Below are positions 17,400-27,202 of a DNA stretch of 64,000 nt, piece by piece. Position numbers and translations under genes: made by a program. This DNA comes from an uncultured Eubacteriales bacterium. Lineage in GTDB: Bacteria; Bacillota; Clostridia; Oscillospirales; Acutalibacteraceae. The stretch lies in NCBI GenBank assembly GCA_900318495.1, contig ONLA01000001.1:62001-126000 (forward strand). The letters are read 5' to 3'. Numbering within the stretch: position 1 is the stretch's first letter; each line of letters begins with the position of its first letter. The notes beneath the pieces are model-generated. The model searched no databases. It saw only the letters and a list, made by a program, of their open reading frames with translations, and was not told the origin of the DNA.

Positions 17400-19811
17400 T
17401 TAGGGCTTAACTACAAAATTTACAAGCTTTTTGGGTACGGCAATCTCTTTGATAATGTTCATACCGTTAATTGCAGCCTGAACCTTTTCGTCAGCCTTGG
17501 CAAGCTCGAGCATTGTATTCTTGTCGCAGTCAACGGGAATGTTAAGCTTTGCCTTGATTTTTCCGTTTACCTGAACTACAATTTCAACGCTTTCGTCAAC
17601 ACACTTGCTTTCGTCATACTCCGGCCACTGTGCTTCGGCAAGGATTCCGCTGCCGAGAGAACAAGCCTGATAAACTTCCTCTGTTACGTGAGGAGCGAAC
17701 GGATTAAGCAGAATCGAGAAGATTCTCAGCTCTTCCCTGTTAATGCTCTTGGTGTTGGAAATATCGTTGATAAGAGCCATCAACGCGGCAATAGCTGTGT
17801 TAAACTTAATGTTTTCGATGTCGTCGCCGACCTTTTTGATTGTCTTGTGGAAAGCGCTTTCAAGCTCGGGACGGATTGTATCGCCGTCGATAAGGTTTGT
17901 CTGCAAATTCCAGTAACGTTCAATGAAGCGGCGGCATCCGCGAATACTCGCCTGACTCCACGGAGCAGCTTTTTCAAAGTCGCCTATAAACATCTCGTAA
18001 AGGCGCATTGTGTCGGCGCCGTATTCGTTTACGATATCGTCGGGGTTAACTACGTTTCCTCTGGACTTGCTCATTTTTTCGCCGTTTTCACCCAAAATCA
18101 TACCGTGTGAAGTACGTTTAGCGTAAGGCTCGGGAGTGGGAACAACTCCGATGTCATAAAGAAATTTGTGCCAGAAACGGCTGTAAAGCAAGTGAAGCGT
18201 TGTATGCTCCATTCCGCCGTTGTACCAGTCAACGGGCGACCAGTATTCAAGAGCTTCCTTTGAAGCCAATGCTTCTTTGTTGTGCGGATCCATATATCTG
18301 AGGAAATACCATGATGATCCTGCCCACTGAGGCATTGTGTCGGTTTCACGGCAGGCTTTTCCGCCGCACTTCGGGCAGGTGGTATTAATCCAGTCTGTCA
18401 TATTAGCAAGCGGAGATTCGCCGTTGTCGGTAGGCTCATATGATTCTACCATAGGCAATTCAAGCGGAAGCTCGCTTTCGTCAAGCGGAACAAAGCCGCA
18501 CTTGTCGCAGTGAACAATCGGAATAGGCTCGCCCCAATAGCGCTGACGCGAGAACACCCAGTCACGCAGCTTGTAGTTTACCTTTGCGTGGCCCTTGCCT
18601 TCGGATGTAAGCCAGTCAATTATCTTCACCTTGGCTTCGTCAACGCTGAGTCCGTCAAGCATACCGGAGTTAACCATAATACCGGCAGCGCAGTCCGTAA
18701 AGGCTTCTTCCTCAACATTGCCGCCCTTAACAACCTCGATTATAGGAAGGTTAAACTTCTTGGCGAATTCCCAGTCGCGGGTATCGTGCGCCGGAACCGC
18801 CATAATGGCGCCTGTACCGTAAGATACCAAAACGTAGTCGGAAATAAAAATAGGAATTTCTTTATTGTTAACGGGATTTATTGCTTTAACTCCGTCGAGC
18901 AGTACGCCTGTTTTGTCCTTGGCAACCTCAGTGCGCTCAAAGTCGGACTTTCTGGCGGCCGCAGCCTGATAAGCTCTTACCTCGTCCATATTTCCGAGCT
19001 TGTCTGCCCATTTTTCAATCAGCGGATGCTCGGGTGAAATTACCATATATGTAGCGCCGTAGAGTGTGTCGGCTCTTGTGGTGTAGATAGTAAGAGTGTC
19101 GCCTGTTGTGGTTGTAAAGTCAACCTCAGCGCCTGTGCTTCTGCCAATCCAGTTTTTCTGCTGAGCCTTTACGCGTTCGGGATAGTTAACAAGGTCAAGG
19201 TCGTTAATCAGTCTGTCGGCGTATTCGGTGATTTTGAGCATCCACTGGCTTTTAACCTTGTGAACAACCTCGCTGCCGCAGCGTTCGCAAACTCCGTTTA
19301 CAACCTCCTCGTTGGCAAGAACGCATTTACACGAGGTACACCAGTTTACATTCATTTCTTTTTTATAGGCGAGTCCCTTTTTAAAGAGCTGAATAAATAT
19401 CCACTGTGTCCACTTGTAATAACCGGGGTCGGTAGTGTTGATTTCGCGGCTCCAGTCAAAGGATATACCGAGGGACTGAATTTGCTTTTTAAATCGCGCG
19501 ATATTGTTTTTGGTTACAATTTCGGGGTGAATATGGTTTTTTATAGCGTAGTTTTCGGTAGGAAGTCCGAAAGCGTCCCAGCCTATGGGATAAAGCACAT
19601 TGTAGCCTTCAAGTCTGCGCTTTCTCGCTACGGTGTCAAGCGCTGTGTAAGGACGCGGATGTCCTACGTGAAGTCCCTGTCCCGAAGGATAAGGAAACTC
19701 GATTAAAGCGTAAAACTTTTCCTTTTCGCTTTTTTCGTCAGCGTGAAAAACGCCCTTTTCTTCCCAAATTTCCTGCCATTTGGGTTCAACTGCCTTATGG
19801 TTGTATTTCAA
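17400..19811 (-). CDS. leuS: Leucyl-tRNA synthetase
   Basis: This class I synthetase charges tRNA-Leu. The 803 residues contain the HIGH box as HVGH (48-51, in [19 protein letters not shown]), the KMSKS loop near residue 580 ([10 protein letters not shown]), two zinc-type Cys pairs (CTSCKCV with CERCGSE, and CDKCG with CPKCGGK), an editing domain and the C-terminal anticodon and tail domains. It follows rsfS by 27 bases and is the last gene of the long dprA-smc-leuS run. Confidence 0.98.
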   Translation of the reverse strand: MKYNHKAVEPKWQEIWEEKGVFHADEKSEKEKFYALIEFPYPSGQGLHVGHPRPYTALDTVARKRRLEGYNVLYPIGWDAFGLPTENYAIKNHIHPEIVTKNNIARFKKQIQSLGISFDWSREINTTDPGYYKWTQWIFIQLFKKGLAYKKEMNVNWCTSCKCVLANEEVVNGVCERCGSEVVHKVKSQWMLKITEYADRLINDLDLVNYPERVKAQQKNWIGRSTGAEVDFTTTTGDTLTIYTTRADTLYGATYMVISPEHPLIEKWADKLGNMDEVRAYQAAAARKSDFERTEVAKDKTGVLLDGVKAINPVNNKEIPIFISDYVLVSYGTGAIMAVPAHDTRDWEFAKKFNLPIIEVVKGGNVEEEAFTDCAAGIMVNSGMLDGLSVDEAKVKIIDWLTSEGKGHAKVNYKLRDWVFSRQRYWGEPIPIVHCDKCGFVPLDESELPLELPMVESYEPTDNGESPLANMTDWINTTCPKCGGKACRETDTMPQWAGSSWYFLRYMDPHNKEALASKEALEYWSPVDWYNGGMEHTTLHLLYSRFWHKFLYDIGVVPTPEPYAKRTSHGMILGENGEKMSKSRGNVVNPDDIVNEYGADTMRLYEMFIGDFEKAAPWSQASIRGCRRFIERYWNLQTNLIDGDTIRPELESAFHKTIKKVGDDIENIKFNTAIAALMALINDISNTKSINREELRIFSILLNPFAPHVTEEVYQACSLGSGILAEAQWPEYDESKCVDESVEIVVQVNGKIKAKLNIPVDCDKNTMLELAKADEKVQAAINGMNIIKEIAVPKKLVNFVVKP

Positions 19812-19838
19812 ATTTATCCCTCCAGATAATCTTTTTCA

Positions 19839-20192
19839 TTAATCGACAATGCCTGTCAGGTCAACCGGCTTTCCGTCCTGCCACAGCCTGTCAAGGTCGT
19901 AGAACTGTCTTGCCTCCTCGGAAAATACATTGACAATTACATCAACGTAATCGAGAAGAATCCAAGTATCGGAACGGTGTCCTTCAATATGACTTACAGA
20001 TATTCCGGCTTTGTCAAGCTGATATTCCACCTCGTCGGCAAGCGCCTTAACGTGGGTTGAGCTGTTTCCTGTCGCAATGACCATATAATCCGCAAGCACG
20101 GAAATATCGCTGATTTCTATTACCTGAATATCAAGACCGATTTTTCCGCTGATTGCCTTCGCCGCTAAAACGGCGGTTTCGTAAGAAGTCAT
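19839..20192 (-). CDS. rsfS: Ribosomal silencing factor RsfS
   Basis: RsfS binds L14 on the free 50S subunit and blocks subunit joining, lowering translation in starvation. The 117-residue single domain shows the conserved ADYMVIATGNSSTHVKALADEV and EGHRSDTWILLDYVDVIVNVF segments. Its ATG overlaps the yqeK stop as ATGA, so the two are translationally coupled, and leuS follows. The yhbY-yqeK-rsfS order is standard. Confidence 0.95.
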   Translation of the reverse strand: MTSYETAVLAAKAISGKIGLDIQVIEISDISVLADYMVIATGNSSTHVKALADEVEYQLDKAGISVSHIEGHRSDTWILLDYVDVIVNVFSEEARQFYDLDRLWQDGKPVDLTGIVD

Positions 20193-20773
20193 AGCTTAGT
20201 CCTTTCTTTATTTAATACAATATAATTATACGCAAATACTTCATCGGGGTGGATTGCGGTTTCTTTTGAGGAAAGGCTGTTAAAGGTGTATTGAAAACTG
20301 AAAATCATAGCATCTTCAAGACATACGCGCGACTTTTCGCGCATTATATCCACTCCGTTATATTCTCTGCCCTTTGCCGTGTAATCGGCAATGTATATTA
20401 TTTTTTCAAGCAGACTCATATTTGCTCTGGCTGTTGTGTGGTATCTTATCGCGTTAATGACATCGGCGTCGGTTATACCGAGCATTGACTGAACATAAAC
20501 GCTTCCGCTGATGCTGTGCCAAAGCTTCGGAGCCGCTTTTTGAACGTCGTCTAAAATTATACCACCGTCTGTAATAATTTTCAACTGCTCATCCTTTGGA
20601 ATTTCTTTGGTTATATCGTGAAGAATTCCGGCGGTGTAGGCTTTATCTTCATCCGCTCCGTAAAGCCTTGCAAGCTTAACAGCTTCGTCAGCAACATTTA
20701 CACTGTGTTCATAGCGGTAATCGCCCATTAACGAACGAATGACCGCCTTATAATCCGTACTGCTCATACTCAC
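20189..20773 (-). CDS. yqeK: HD-domain bis(5'-nucleosyl)-tetraphosphatase YqeK
   Basis: YqeK proteins are HD-domain hydrolases that split Ap4A symmetrically into ADP. The metal-binding HD motif is visible in AGILHDITKEI, with the first histidine in YRYEHSVNVADEAVKLA, further ligands in WHSISG and YHTTARANM, and the last aspartate in IYIADYTAKGREY. The length of 194 residues is typical. It sits 14 bases after yhbY and overlaps rsfS by four. Confidence 0.92.
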   Translation of the reverse strand: MSMSSTDYKAVIRSLMGDYRYEHSVNVADEAVKLARLYGADEDKAYTAGILHDITKEIPKDEQLKIITDGGIILDDVQKAAPKLWHSISGSVYVQSMLGITDADVINAIRYHTTARANMSLLEKIIYIADYTAKGREYNGVDIMREKSRVCLEDAMIFSFQYTFNSLSSKETAIHPDEVFAYNYIVLNKERTKL

Positions 20774-20786
20774 CCTTCCAAAACGC

Positions 20787-21095
20787 TTATCTTTGCTTTT
20801 TTGCTTTGGGAAGGGTTATTACGGGTTCGTCGGGATTTGGTCTGTAAAGAACAAATTTTGAACCGATTACCTGAACAACATCCGCGCCGCATTTTTCCGC
20901 GATAATATCGGCAGCCTCTCGTGAGGAATAAGCGCTGTTTTCAAGCGCTTTGCCCTTTATTAGCTCGCGGGCAGTAAGAGCGGTGTCAGCCTGCATTATA
21001 ATATTGCCGGTAATTTCACCCTTGCCGATAATAAGAATCGTTTCAATCCCGTTTGCAAGTCCGCGCAAGTATGCCCTTTGTTTGCTTGTTAACAT
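20787..21095 (-). CDS. yhbY: Ribosome assembly RNA-binding protein YhbY
   Basis: YhbY is a small CRM-domain protein associated with pre-50S particles. The 102-residue protein starts LTSKQRAYLRGLANGIETI and contains IIGKGEITGNI, a GKGG-like loop of the CRM fold, and the helix VVQVIGSKFVLYR. The C-terminus is basic. It is the usual upstream neighbour of yqeK and rsfS. Confidence 0.93.
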   Translation of the reverse strand: MLTSKQRAYLRGLANGIETILIIGKGEITGNIIMQADTALTARELIKGKALENSAYSSREAADIIAEKCGADVVQVIGSKFVLYRPNPDEPVITLPKAKKQR

Positions 21096-21111
21096 ATTTT
21101 ACCTCATTTTC

Positions 21112-21714
21112 TCATACTGTTTTTCCGAAATGTTTTTCAAGTTCAGCCTGCAATTTTCGCAAGGCTTTTCCCCTGTGGCTGACCTTGTCTTTTTCAGCGG
21201 CGGTCAACTGGGCAAAGGTTTTATCGCCCTGAATGAAAATAGGATCGTATCCAAATCCGCCGTCGCCTATGAACTCGTAACCTATTTTGCCTTCACAGGT
21301 TTCCTCTATTTCAAGCTTGCTGCCGTCGGGCAAAATACAGCATATAGCGCAGGTGTAATGCGCTCCGCGTTCTTCGTCGGGAACACCCGCAAGCTCGTCA
21401 AGTATCCTTTGTGTTCTGTCGTCGTCGGTCACGCAAAGCTCGGGACAGTACCGCGCGGAGAAGATTCCCGGTTTTCCGCCGAGCGCGTCAACACAGATTC
21501 CCGAATCGTCGGCAACCGCGGGCATTCCTGTTTTTTCAAACGCCGCGTTCGCTTTCAAAAACGCGTTTTCCGAAAAAGTTGTTCCTGTTTCGTCCACCTC
21601 GTCGAGCACAACTCCTGCCTGCTTTGCCGAAACCGCTTCTATTCCCAGCGGATTCAGAATTCTTTCGAGCTCAACCAATTTTTTCGCGTTATTTGTGGCA
21701 ATAATAAATTTCAT
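21112..21714 (-). CDS. rdgB: XTP/dITP pyrophosphatase (RdgB/HAM1 family)
   Basis: This enzyme hydrolyses non-canonical purine nucleoside triphosphates (XTP, dITP) to monophosphates and keeps them out of nucleic acids. Conserved parts are the N-terminal IIATNNAKKLVEL, DDSGICVDALGGKPGIFSARY, GFGYDPIF and the final SHRGKALRKL. I chose the ATG at 21714 because ACGGAG lies upstream; the GTG at 21723 overlaps the ftsY stop. The protein is 200 residues with this start. Confidence 0.95.
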   Translation of the reverse strand: MKFIIATNNAKKLVELERILNPLGIEAVSAKQAGVVLDEVDETGTTFSENAFLKANAAFEKTGMPAVADDSGICVDALGGKPGIFSARYCPELCVTDDDRTQRILDELAGVPDEERGAHYTCAICCILPDGSKLEIEETCEGKIGYEFIGDGGFGYDPIFIQGDKTFAQLTAAEKDKVSHRGKALRKLQAELEKHFGKTV

Positions 21715-21719
21715 AGTAA

Positions 21720-22634
21720 TCACTCCGTTTTCGCGAACAATGCTTTTGCAAAGTTTTCAGCGTCAAACGGCTGCAGGTCGTCAATTTGTTCGCCTACGCC
21801 GATGTATTTAACGGGAATTCCGAGGCCGTCCCTGATTGCCAAAACTACGCCGCCCTTGGCTGTGCCGTCAAGCTTTGTAAGCACGATTCCGGTGATTCCC
21901 GTAGCCTGACGGAACTGCTCAGCCTGATTAACGGCGTTTTGTCCCGTTGTAGCGTCAAGAACAAGAAGCTTTTCCTTGGCAGCGTCGGGAAGCTCGCGGT
22001 CGATAATTCTGTTAATTTTGGCAAGCTCGTCCATAAGATGCTTTTTGTTGTGCAGTCTGCCGGCTGTGTCGCAGATAATTACATCAGCGTGCCTTGCCTT
22101 TGCCGCGGCGATTGCGTCAAAGATTACGGCGGCAGGGTCGCTGCCCTCGCCCTGCTTGATTATTTCGCAGCCGCTTCTCTGAGCCCAGATGTCAAGCTGG
22201 TCGATAGCCGCGGCGCGGAATGTGTCGGCAGCCGCGAGCAAAACTCTTTTGCCTTGGTCGGAAAGAAGCTTGGCAAGCTTTCCGATTGTGGTGGTTTTTC
22301 CTACGCCGTTTACACCGATTACAAGGATAATTGAAGGTGAGGTTGAAATATCCAGCTCCTCTCCGCCTTTAAGCATCTCTGTTATTATTTCCTCGAGCAA
22401 ACCGTTTATTTCGTTCGGGTCGGTTATTCCATTCTTTTTAACCCTTGCGCGTAATTCGTCGCAGATTTTCCCGGCGGTCGGAACGCCCACGTCACCCATA
22501 ACAAGCAGTTCTTCAAGCTCCTCGAAAAGCTCCTCGTCAATTTTGGTGAAGGACTTGAGCATTGATTCAATTTGTCCCATTACGGCTTTTCTTGTCTTTT
22601 TTAAGCCTTCTTTTATTTTACTGAATAATCCCAT
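21720..22634 (-). CDS. ftsY: Signal recognition particle receptor FtsY
   Basis: FtsY is the SRP receptor GTPase that docks translating ribosomes at the membrane. The 304-residue protein consists of the NG domain only. GTPase motifs are GVNGVGKTTTIGKLA, DTFRAAAIDQL, DTAGRLHNK and TKLDGTAKGG. The N-terminus is short and basic (MGLFSKIKEGLKKTRKAV), without the long acidic A domain of enterobacteria. It follows smc by 12 bases. The ffh-ylxM pair often found here is not present; rdgB is next instead. Confidence 0.97.
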   Translation of the reverse strand: MGLFSKIKEGLKKTRKAVMGQIESMLKSFTKIDEELFEELEELLVMGDVGVPTAGKICDELRARVKKNGITDPNEINGLLEEIITEMLKGGEELDISTSPSIILVIGVNGVGKTTTIGKLAKLLSDQGKRVLLAAADTFRAAAIDQLDIWAQRSGCEIIKQGEGSDPAAVIFDAIAAAKARHADVIICDTAGRLHNKKHLMDELAKINRIIDRELPDAAKEKLLVLDATTGQNAVNQAEQFRQATGITGIVLTKLDGTAKGGVVLAIRDGLGIPVKYIGVGEQIDDLQPFDAENFAKALFAKTE

Positions 22635-22646
22635 AATTATCTTCCT

Positions 22647-25600
22647 TTATTTTATATTTAGCTTTTCAGCCACTTCCGTCGCCCTAAGCTCAAGCAGTTT
22701 TGAAATACCTTCATCCTGCATTGTTACACCGTAAAGCACATCCGCTTCTTCCATAGTTCCGCGTCGGTGCGTTATTAAAATAAACTGGGTTTTTTCGGTC
22801 ATACGGCGCAGATAGCTTGCGAAACGGTATACATTAACATCGTCAAGCGCGGCTTCGATTTCATCCATTACACAAAACGGAGCAGGACGAACCTTCATTA
22901 TCGCAAAGTAAAGCGCAATGGCAACAAGAGCCTTTTCGCCGCCGGACAACGCGTCAAGGTTTACAACGATTTTACCCGGAGGATGTACAAGAATGTCGAT
23001 TCCGCTTGTAAGAATGTTTTCCGGGTCGGCAAGCGAAAGCGACGCTGTGCCTCCGCCGAATAGCTCCTTGAAGGTATAGGTAAAGTTTTTGTTGATTTGA
23101 TCGAAGCTTTCAACAAAAACCTCCTTCATCTGTTTTGTAAGACCGTTTATGAGCTTTTCTATTTCCGCCTTTGATTTTTCAACGTCGTTAACCTGATTAC
23201 TCATAAATTCGTAGCGCTCGGACACCTCTTTATATTCCTCGATTGCGCTTACGTTTACATTTCCCAGTCCGCGGATTTTTTGCTTCAGCTCCGTCAGCCG
23301 CGCTTTAGCCCTTGAGCTATCCTCAATTTCTATCGCGATTTTTTCAGCCTCACGTTTGGTAAGCTCGTATTCATCCCACAGCTTGGAAATTATGCTGTCG
23401 TATTCCTTTTGCAGGTTTATTTTCCGTTCTTCAAGACGCGCAAGCTCTCTGCCGGAAACCTCGCGTTCACTTGTTTTGTCGCGTTCAATCGTTCTGATTT
23501 CAACGCTTCGTTTTTCAAGCAAATCGCGCTGTTCATTCAAATGTTTTGTACGCTCATTGAATGAAGTGATAATATCGTTAAGCTTGCCGATATCTTCGTT
23601 ATACTCTTTTATGATGTTTTTAAATTCTAATATAGAATTATTATTCTGCTCAATTTGCTGTTTAAGGTTTTGAGCCTGCTGTTCGGCGTCTGAGCCCGAA
23701 TTTTTCGCGAATACAATCTCAGCGTTCAGCGCGTCAATATCCTTTTGATACTTAACGATTTCAAGACGCGCGTTTTGAAGCATAACGCTGAATTCGTCGC
23801 GCTTTTTGGCAAGCTCGGCTCTGCTGCCCGTTACATCGTTTACAGCTTCCTCTGCCTTAGCGATTTTTTGATTCAATACGGCAAGCTGTTCCCTTGCCTG
23901 ATTACGGCTTTTGTTCAGCGCTTCAATCTTGACAAGCGAAGCCTCTATTTCGCTTTCAGAGCTGTTAATCATACTTTCGCAGCCTTCAAGCTCGGTTTCG
24001 CAGGCTTTAAGCTCCGCCTGCCTTTCAACAAGCTGTTGTTTAAGGTTAGACAAATCCGCCTGAGTCCCGAGAAGCTCCGCTTCTATCGAAGCAAATTCAC
24101 GGTTAAGCTGTTCAAAATGGCTTTTTGCGTCACGTTCATCAGCCATAAGCTTATCCGTTTGTGATTTTAGCTTCTTTATCTCTGACGCTCGGCTTAAAAC
24201 ACCCGAGCTTCTCGCAAGCGAACCGCCGGTAAACGAACCGCCGGCGTTAATAACCTGTCCGTCAAGCGTTACTACCTTAAAGCGGTAGGAAAAGCGTTTT
24301 GCAATGTTAGTCGCGCTGTCCAAATCCTCGGCAATAACAATTCTTCCGAGCAGCGAACCGAGAATATTGTTATATTTTGAATCGCAGGCGCATAAATTCG
24401 CGGCGATTCCAATAAAACCGTAACATTCATCAAGTCCGTTCTCCTTTAGCTCGCGTGGTTTAACAGTGTTAAGCGGAAGGAAGGTTGCCCTGCCGCCGTC
24501 GGTAGATTTCAAATAGCGGATAGCCTGTTTCGCGTCGCCGTCATTTTCAACAACAATGTTTTGCATTGCCGCTCCGAGAGCAATTTCGATGGCGACAGCG
24601 TATTCGCCGGGAACCGATATTACACGCGACACCGGACCGCAAATTCCGTGAAGCCTTCCGTTTTTTGAAGCGGCAACAACAGATTTAACGCTTTTAGAAA
24701 AGCCTTCAAGATTTCTTTCAAGATTTTCGAGAAAGTTGATTTTTCTTTGAGCTTCCCTTACATCCAAACCGAGTTTTTCGGACTCCGCCTTTGCTTCTGC
24801 GCGCTTTTTATCCTTCGAGGTAAGCTTTAACCGCAATCCGTCGGAAGAATTGCTCAGCGATGCTATTTCGGCTTCTGCCTGATTAATCTCTGCTTTGTAA
24901 TCCTCCGACATCGAGCTAAGCTCATCGAGCTGAAGCCTTTTTTCGTCATTTAACTTTTTTAAATTGTCTATGCGCTCAGACAGCTCATTAATACTGCTTT
25001 CTGAGGTCATCTCCAAAACTCTTGCGTCCGCGGACTGAGACGTCAGCACCGAAAGCTCGGCGGTGATATCCTGCAAAGCGTCGCCGCTTTTGCTTGAATC
25101 CATATTAACGGCGTTAAGCTTTTCGGAAAGCTCGGCATATTCCTTTTGCTTGGAAATAATACGCGCGTCAAGCGAGCCAATCTTTTCCTGCTTTTCCGCT
25201 ATTGTTTTTTCAAGTCTGTCGGCGTTTTGATGCGTCTGTTCAATCTCATTTTCTAATCTTTTTATATTTTCGTTTATGTGGAGAATATCGTTTTCAGCTA
25301 CCGAAATTTTAGATTTCTTTTCCGCGATTTCAGCTTCTACCTCGGATCTTTTGGTTCTGACTTCTTCTAACTGAGAGGCAAACTCGCCGTTTTTGCGGTA
25401 AATTTCTTCTGCTTCGCCCGCTATTTCTTCGAGCGCCTGCTCCGCGGCGTCGTACTGAGCCTTTTGGATTGAGATTTTTTCGTCCTGTGTTTTTAATGTG
25501 GTCTGCGATTTTTCAAGGGATAAAAGCCAAAGAGCAATTTCCAGCCCCTTCTTTTCTTCGGCGAAAATCAAAAATTGCTGAGCCTTTTCGCTTTGCTTTT

Positions 25601-26216
25601 TTAACGGGCCTACCCTTTCTTCAAGCTCCCCCACAATATCTCGAAGCCTCAAAAGATTGTCCTCGGTGTTTTTAAGCTTTCTCTCCGCGTCAATTTTTCT
25701 GTAACGGTATTTTGAAATACCCGCAGCTTCTTCAAAGATTTCGCGCCTGTCCTCGCTCTTTGACGAAACAATGCTGTCAATCTTACCCTGACCAATCATT
25801 GAATAACCGTCGCGTCCCAGACCGGTATCCATAAACAGCTCGTTAATATCTTTAAGCCTTACCTGCGCTTTATTTATCAGATACTCGCTTTCGCCGCTTC
25901 TGTAGTAGCGCCGGGTAACGGCTACCTCATCGCCGTTAAAATCAAGAAAACGGTCACTGTTGTCAATGTTCAGCGTTACCTCGGCGTAACCTGTGCGTTT
26001 TCGCTTGTCGGTACCGTTAAAAACAACGTCCTCCATACGTGAACAGCGAAGGCTTTTCGGACTCTGTTCTCCGAGAACCCAGCGGATTGCGTCGCTGATG
26101 TTGCTTTTTCCCGAGCCGTTAGGACCTACAACCGAGGTTATTCCGCTTTCAAAGGATAATTTAGTTTTATCGGGAAATGTCTTAAAGCCGTGGACTTCAA
26201 GTGATTTTAATCGCAT
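22647..26216 (-). CDS. smc: Chromosome segregation ATPase SMC
   Basis: SMC forms the condensin-like complex with ScpA and ScpB that organises and segregates the chromosome. The 1189 residues show the Walker A GPNGSGKSN near residue 33, two long coiled coils, a hinge around 500-660 with GICGPVSRVI and GGSFTGG, the ABC signature LSGGEKALVAIALYF near 1095, and Walker B FCVMDEIEAALDD. The start overlaps the end of the radical SAM gene by ten bases. scpA and scpB are not in the window. Confidence 0.98.
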   Translation of the reverse strand: MRLKSLEVHGFKTFPDKTKLSFESGITSVVGPNGSGKSNISDAIRWVLGEQSPKSLRCSRMEDVVFNGTDKRKRTGYAEVTLNIDNSDRFLDFNGDEVAVTRRYYRSGESEYLINKAQVRLKDINELFMDTGLGRDGYSMIGQGKIDSIVSSKSEDRREIFEEAAGISKYRYRKIDAERKLKNTEDNLLRLRDIVGELEERVGPLKKQSEKAQQFLIFAEEKKGLEIALWLLSLEKSQTTLKTQDEKISIQKAQYDAAEQALEEIAGEAEEIYRKNGEFASQLEEVRTKRSEVEAEIAEKKSKISVAENDILHINENIKRLENEIEQTHQNADRLEKTIAEKQEKIGSLDARIISKQKEYAELSEKLNAVNMDSSKSGDALQDITAELSVLTSQSADARVLEMTSESSINELSERIDNLKKLNDEKRLQLDELSSMSEDYKAEINQAEAEIASLSNSSDGLRLKLTSKDKKRAEAKAESEKLGLDVREAQRKINFLENLERNLEGFSKSVKSVVAASKNGRLHGICGPVSRVISVPGEYAVAIEIALGAAMQNIVVENDGDAKQAIRYLKSTDGGRATFLPLNTVKPRELKENGLDECYGFIGIAANLCACDSKYNNILGSLLGRIVIAEDLDSATNIAKRFSYRFKVVTLDGQVINAGGSFTGGSLARSSGVLSRASEIKKLKSQTDKLMADERDAKSHFEQLNREFASIEAELLGTQADLSNLKQQLVERQAELKACETELEGCESMINSSESEIEASLVKIEALNKSRNQAREQLAVLNQKIAKAEEAVNDVTGSRAELAKKRDEFSVMLQNARLEIVKYQKDIDALNAEIVFAKNSGSDAEQQAQNLKQQIEQNNNSILEFKNIIKEYNEDIGKLNDIITSFNERTKHLNEQRDLLEKRSVEIRTIERDKTSEREVSGRELARLEERKINLQKEYDSIISKLWDEYELTKREAEKIAIEIEDSSRAKARLTELKQKIRGLGNVNVSAIEEYKEVSERYEFMSNQVNDVEKSKAEIEKLINGLTKQMKEVFVESFDQINKNFTYTFKELFGGGTASLSLADPENILTSGIDILVHPPGKIVVNLDALSGGEKALVAIALYFAIMKVRPAPFCVMDEIEAALDDVNVYRFASYLRRMTEKTQFILITHRRGTMEEADVLYGVTMQDEGISKLLELRATEVAEKLNIK

Positions 26217-27202
26217 TGTCTTACCTCTAAGCCGTATTTGCCAAGCGTATTATCAAAGCAAAGACTTATATCATACCCTAAGTTTTTTATCGTGTTTATA
26301 TTTTTCCTTTTCTGTCCCAAAAATTTTGACAGTGATTTTTCGTTTATAAATACATTCAATTTTTTTGATTCGAACTGTTTTGCGCTGTTCAAAAACGCTT
26401 GTAAAAAAATCTCGTTTTCACACAGCTCTTTAAACGCCGGGTGGTAATTATCCGCAAGACTGTTTTTCACAAGACTGTCGGAATAATGTAGTCCGAGCCG
26501 GATTATTTTAATATCAGCTTCCTCAAACAACAAAATCAGCCTTGAGCACAGCGACACACTTTGTTCAAGCGTGTATGTCCTGTACAAACCGGTTTTATAG
26601 TAATCAGCCAAATCGGTTCCGTTCATAACAACAGTAGGATAAATCCTTACCGTATCCGGCTTTAGTGAAATAAACCTGCGGGCGGTTTCGGTGTCTTTAT
26701 CAAAATCCGAACCGTATAGTCCTGTCATCATCTGAAGTCCCAGAGAAAAGCCGCAGCTTTTTATCAGGCGTGAAGCCTTTACAACGTCTTCAGCGCTGTG
26801 TCCACGCTTATTTAATTCTAATACAGAATTATCCATTGACTGAGCGCCAAGCTCAACCGACGTCACCTTGTAAGCCTTTAATAACGAAAGGATTTCACTG
26901 TCGATACAGTCAGGTCTTGTGGAAATTCTTATTCCCTTGAATTCATTTATAAACGGCTTTGCCGCTTCAAGCAGCGAGACCATATATGCTCTGTCTATTG
27001 CGGTAAAGCTGCCGCCGAAAAACGCAATCTCATAGTTTTGAGAGTTTGCGCCCAAATCGAGCCTTGCCTTTTCCAGCGTATTTCTTACATATTCCGGTTC
27101 AGGCTGAGTTTGCTGACCGGTTATATTTCTTTGATTGCAAAAGCTGCACTGATGAGGGCAGCCGTTGTGAGGTATAAAAATAGAAATATTGCCCTGCTTA
27201 AT
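26207..27202 (-). CDS. Radical SAM protein (Elp3-like), ATT start proposed
   Basis: This radical SAM protein has the cluster motif CPHQCSFCNQ near residue 14, then GGSFTAIDRAYM and a SAM-binding region with STRPDCID and ELGAQSMDNSVL, all typical of the Elp3-like family found between rnc and smc in clostridia. The substrate is unknown. The frame has no ATG, GTG or TTG before the cluster cysteines; the first such start (TTG at 27055) would delete them. The proposed start is an ATT at 27202 overlapping the rnc stop (ATTAA), ten bases after GGAG. This gives 331 residues. Confidence 0.85.
   Translation of the reverse strand: MKQGNISIFIPHNGCPHQCSFCNQRNITGQQTQPEPEYVRNTLEKARLDLGANSQNYEIAFFGGSFTAIDRAYMVSLLEAAKPFINEFKGIRISTRPDCIDSEILSLLKAYKVTSVELGAQSMDNSVLELNKRGHSAEDVVKASRLIKSCGFSLGLQMMTGLYGSDFDKDTETARRFISLKPDTVRIYPTVVMNGTDLADYYKTGLYRTYTLEQSVSLCSRLILLFEEADIKIIRLGLHYSDSLVKNSLADNYHPAFKELCENEIFLQAFLNSAKQFESKKLNVFINEKSLSKFLGQKRKNINTIKNLGYDISLCFDNTLGKYGLEVRQCD

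Noticed and set aside
22647..26216. RecN or Rad50 rather than SMC
   Set aside because: The length, hinge glycine motifs, LSGGEKALVAIALYF signature and the rnc-smc-ftsY order all fit SMC.
27055..27202. A frameshift or sequencing error explaining the missing start of the radical SAM gene
   Set aside because: The frame is fully open and conserved motifs continue in one frame up to the rnc stop, so no shift is needed; only the start codon is unusual.
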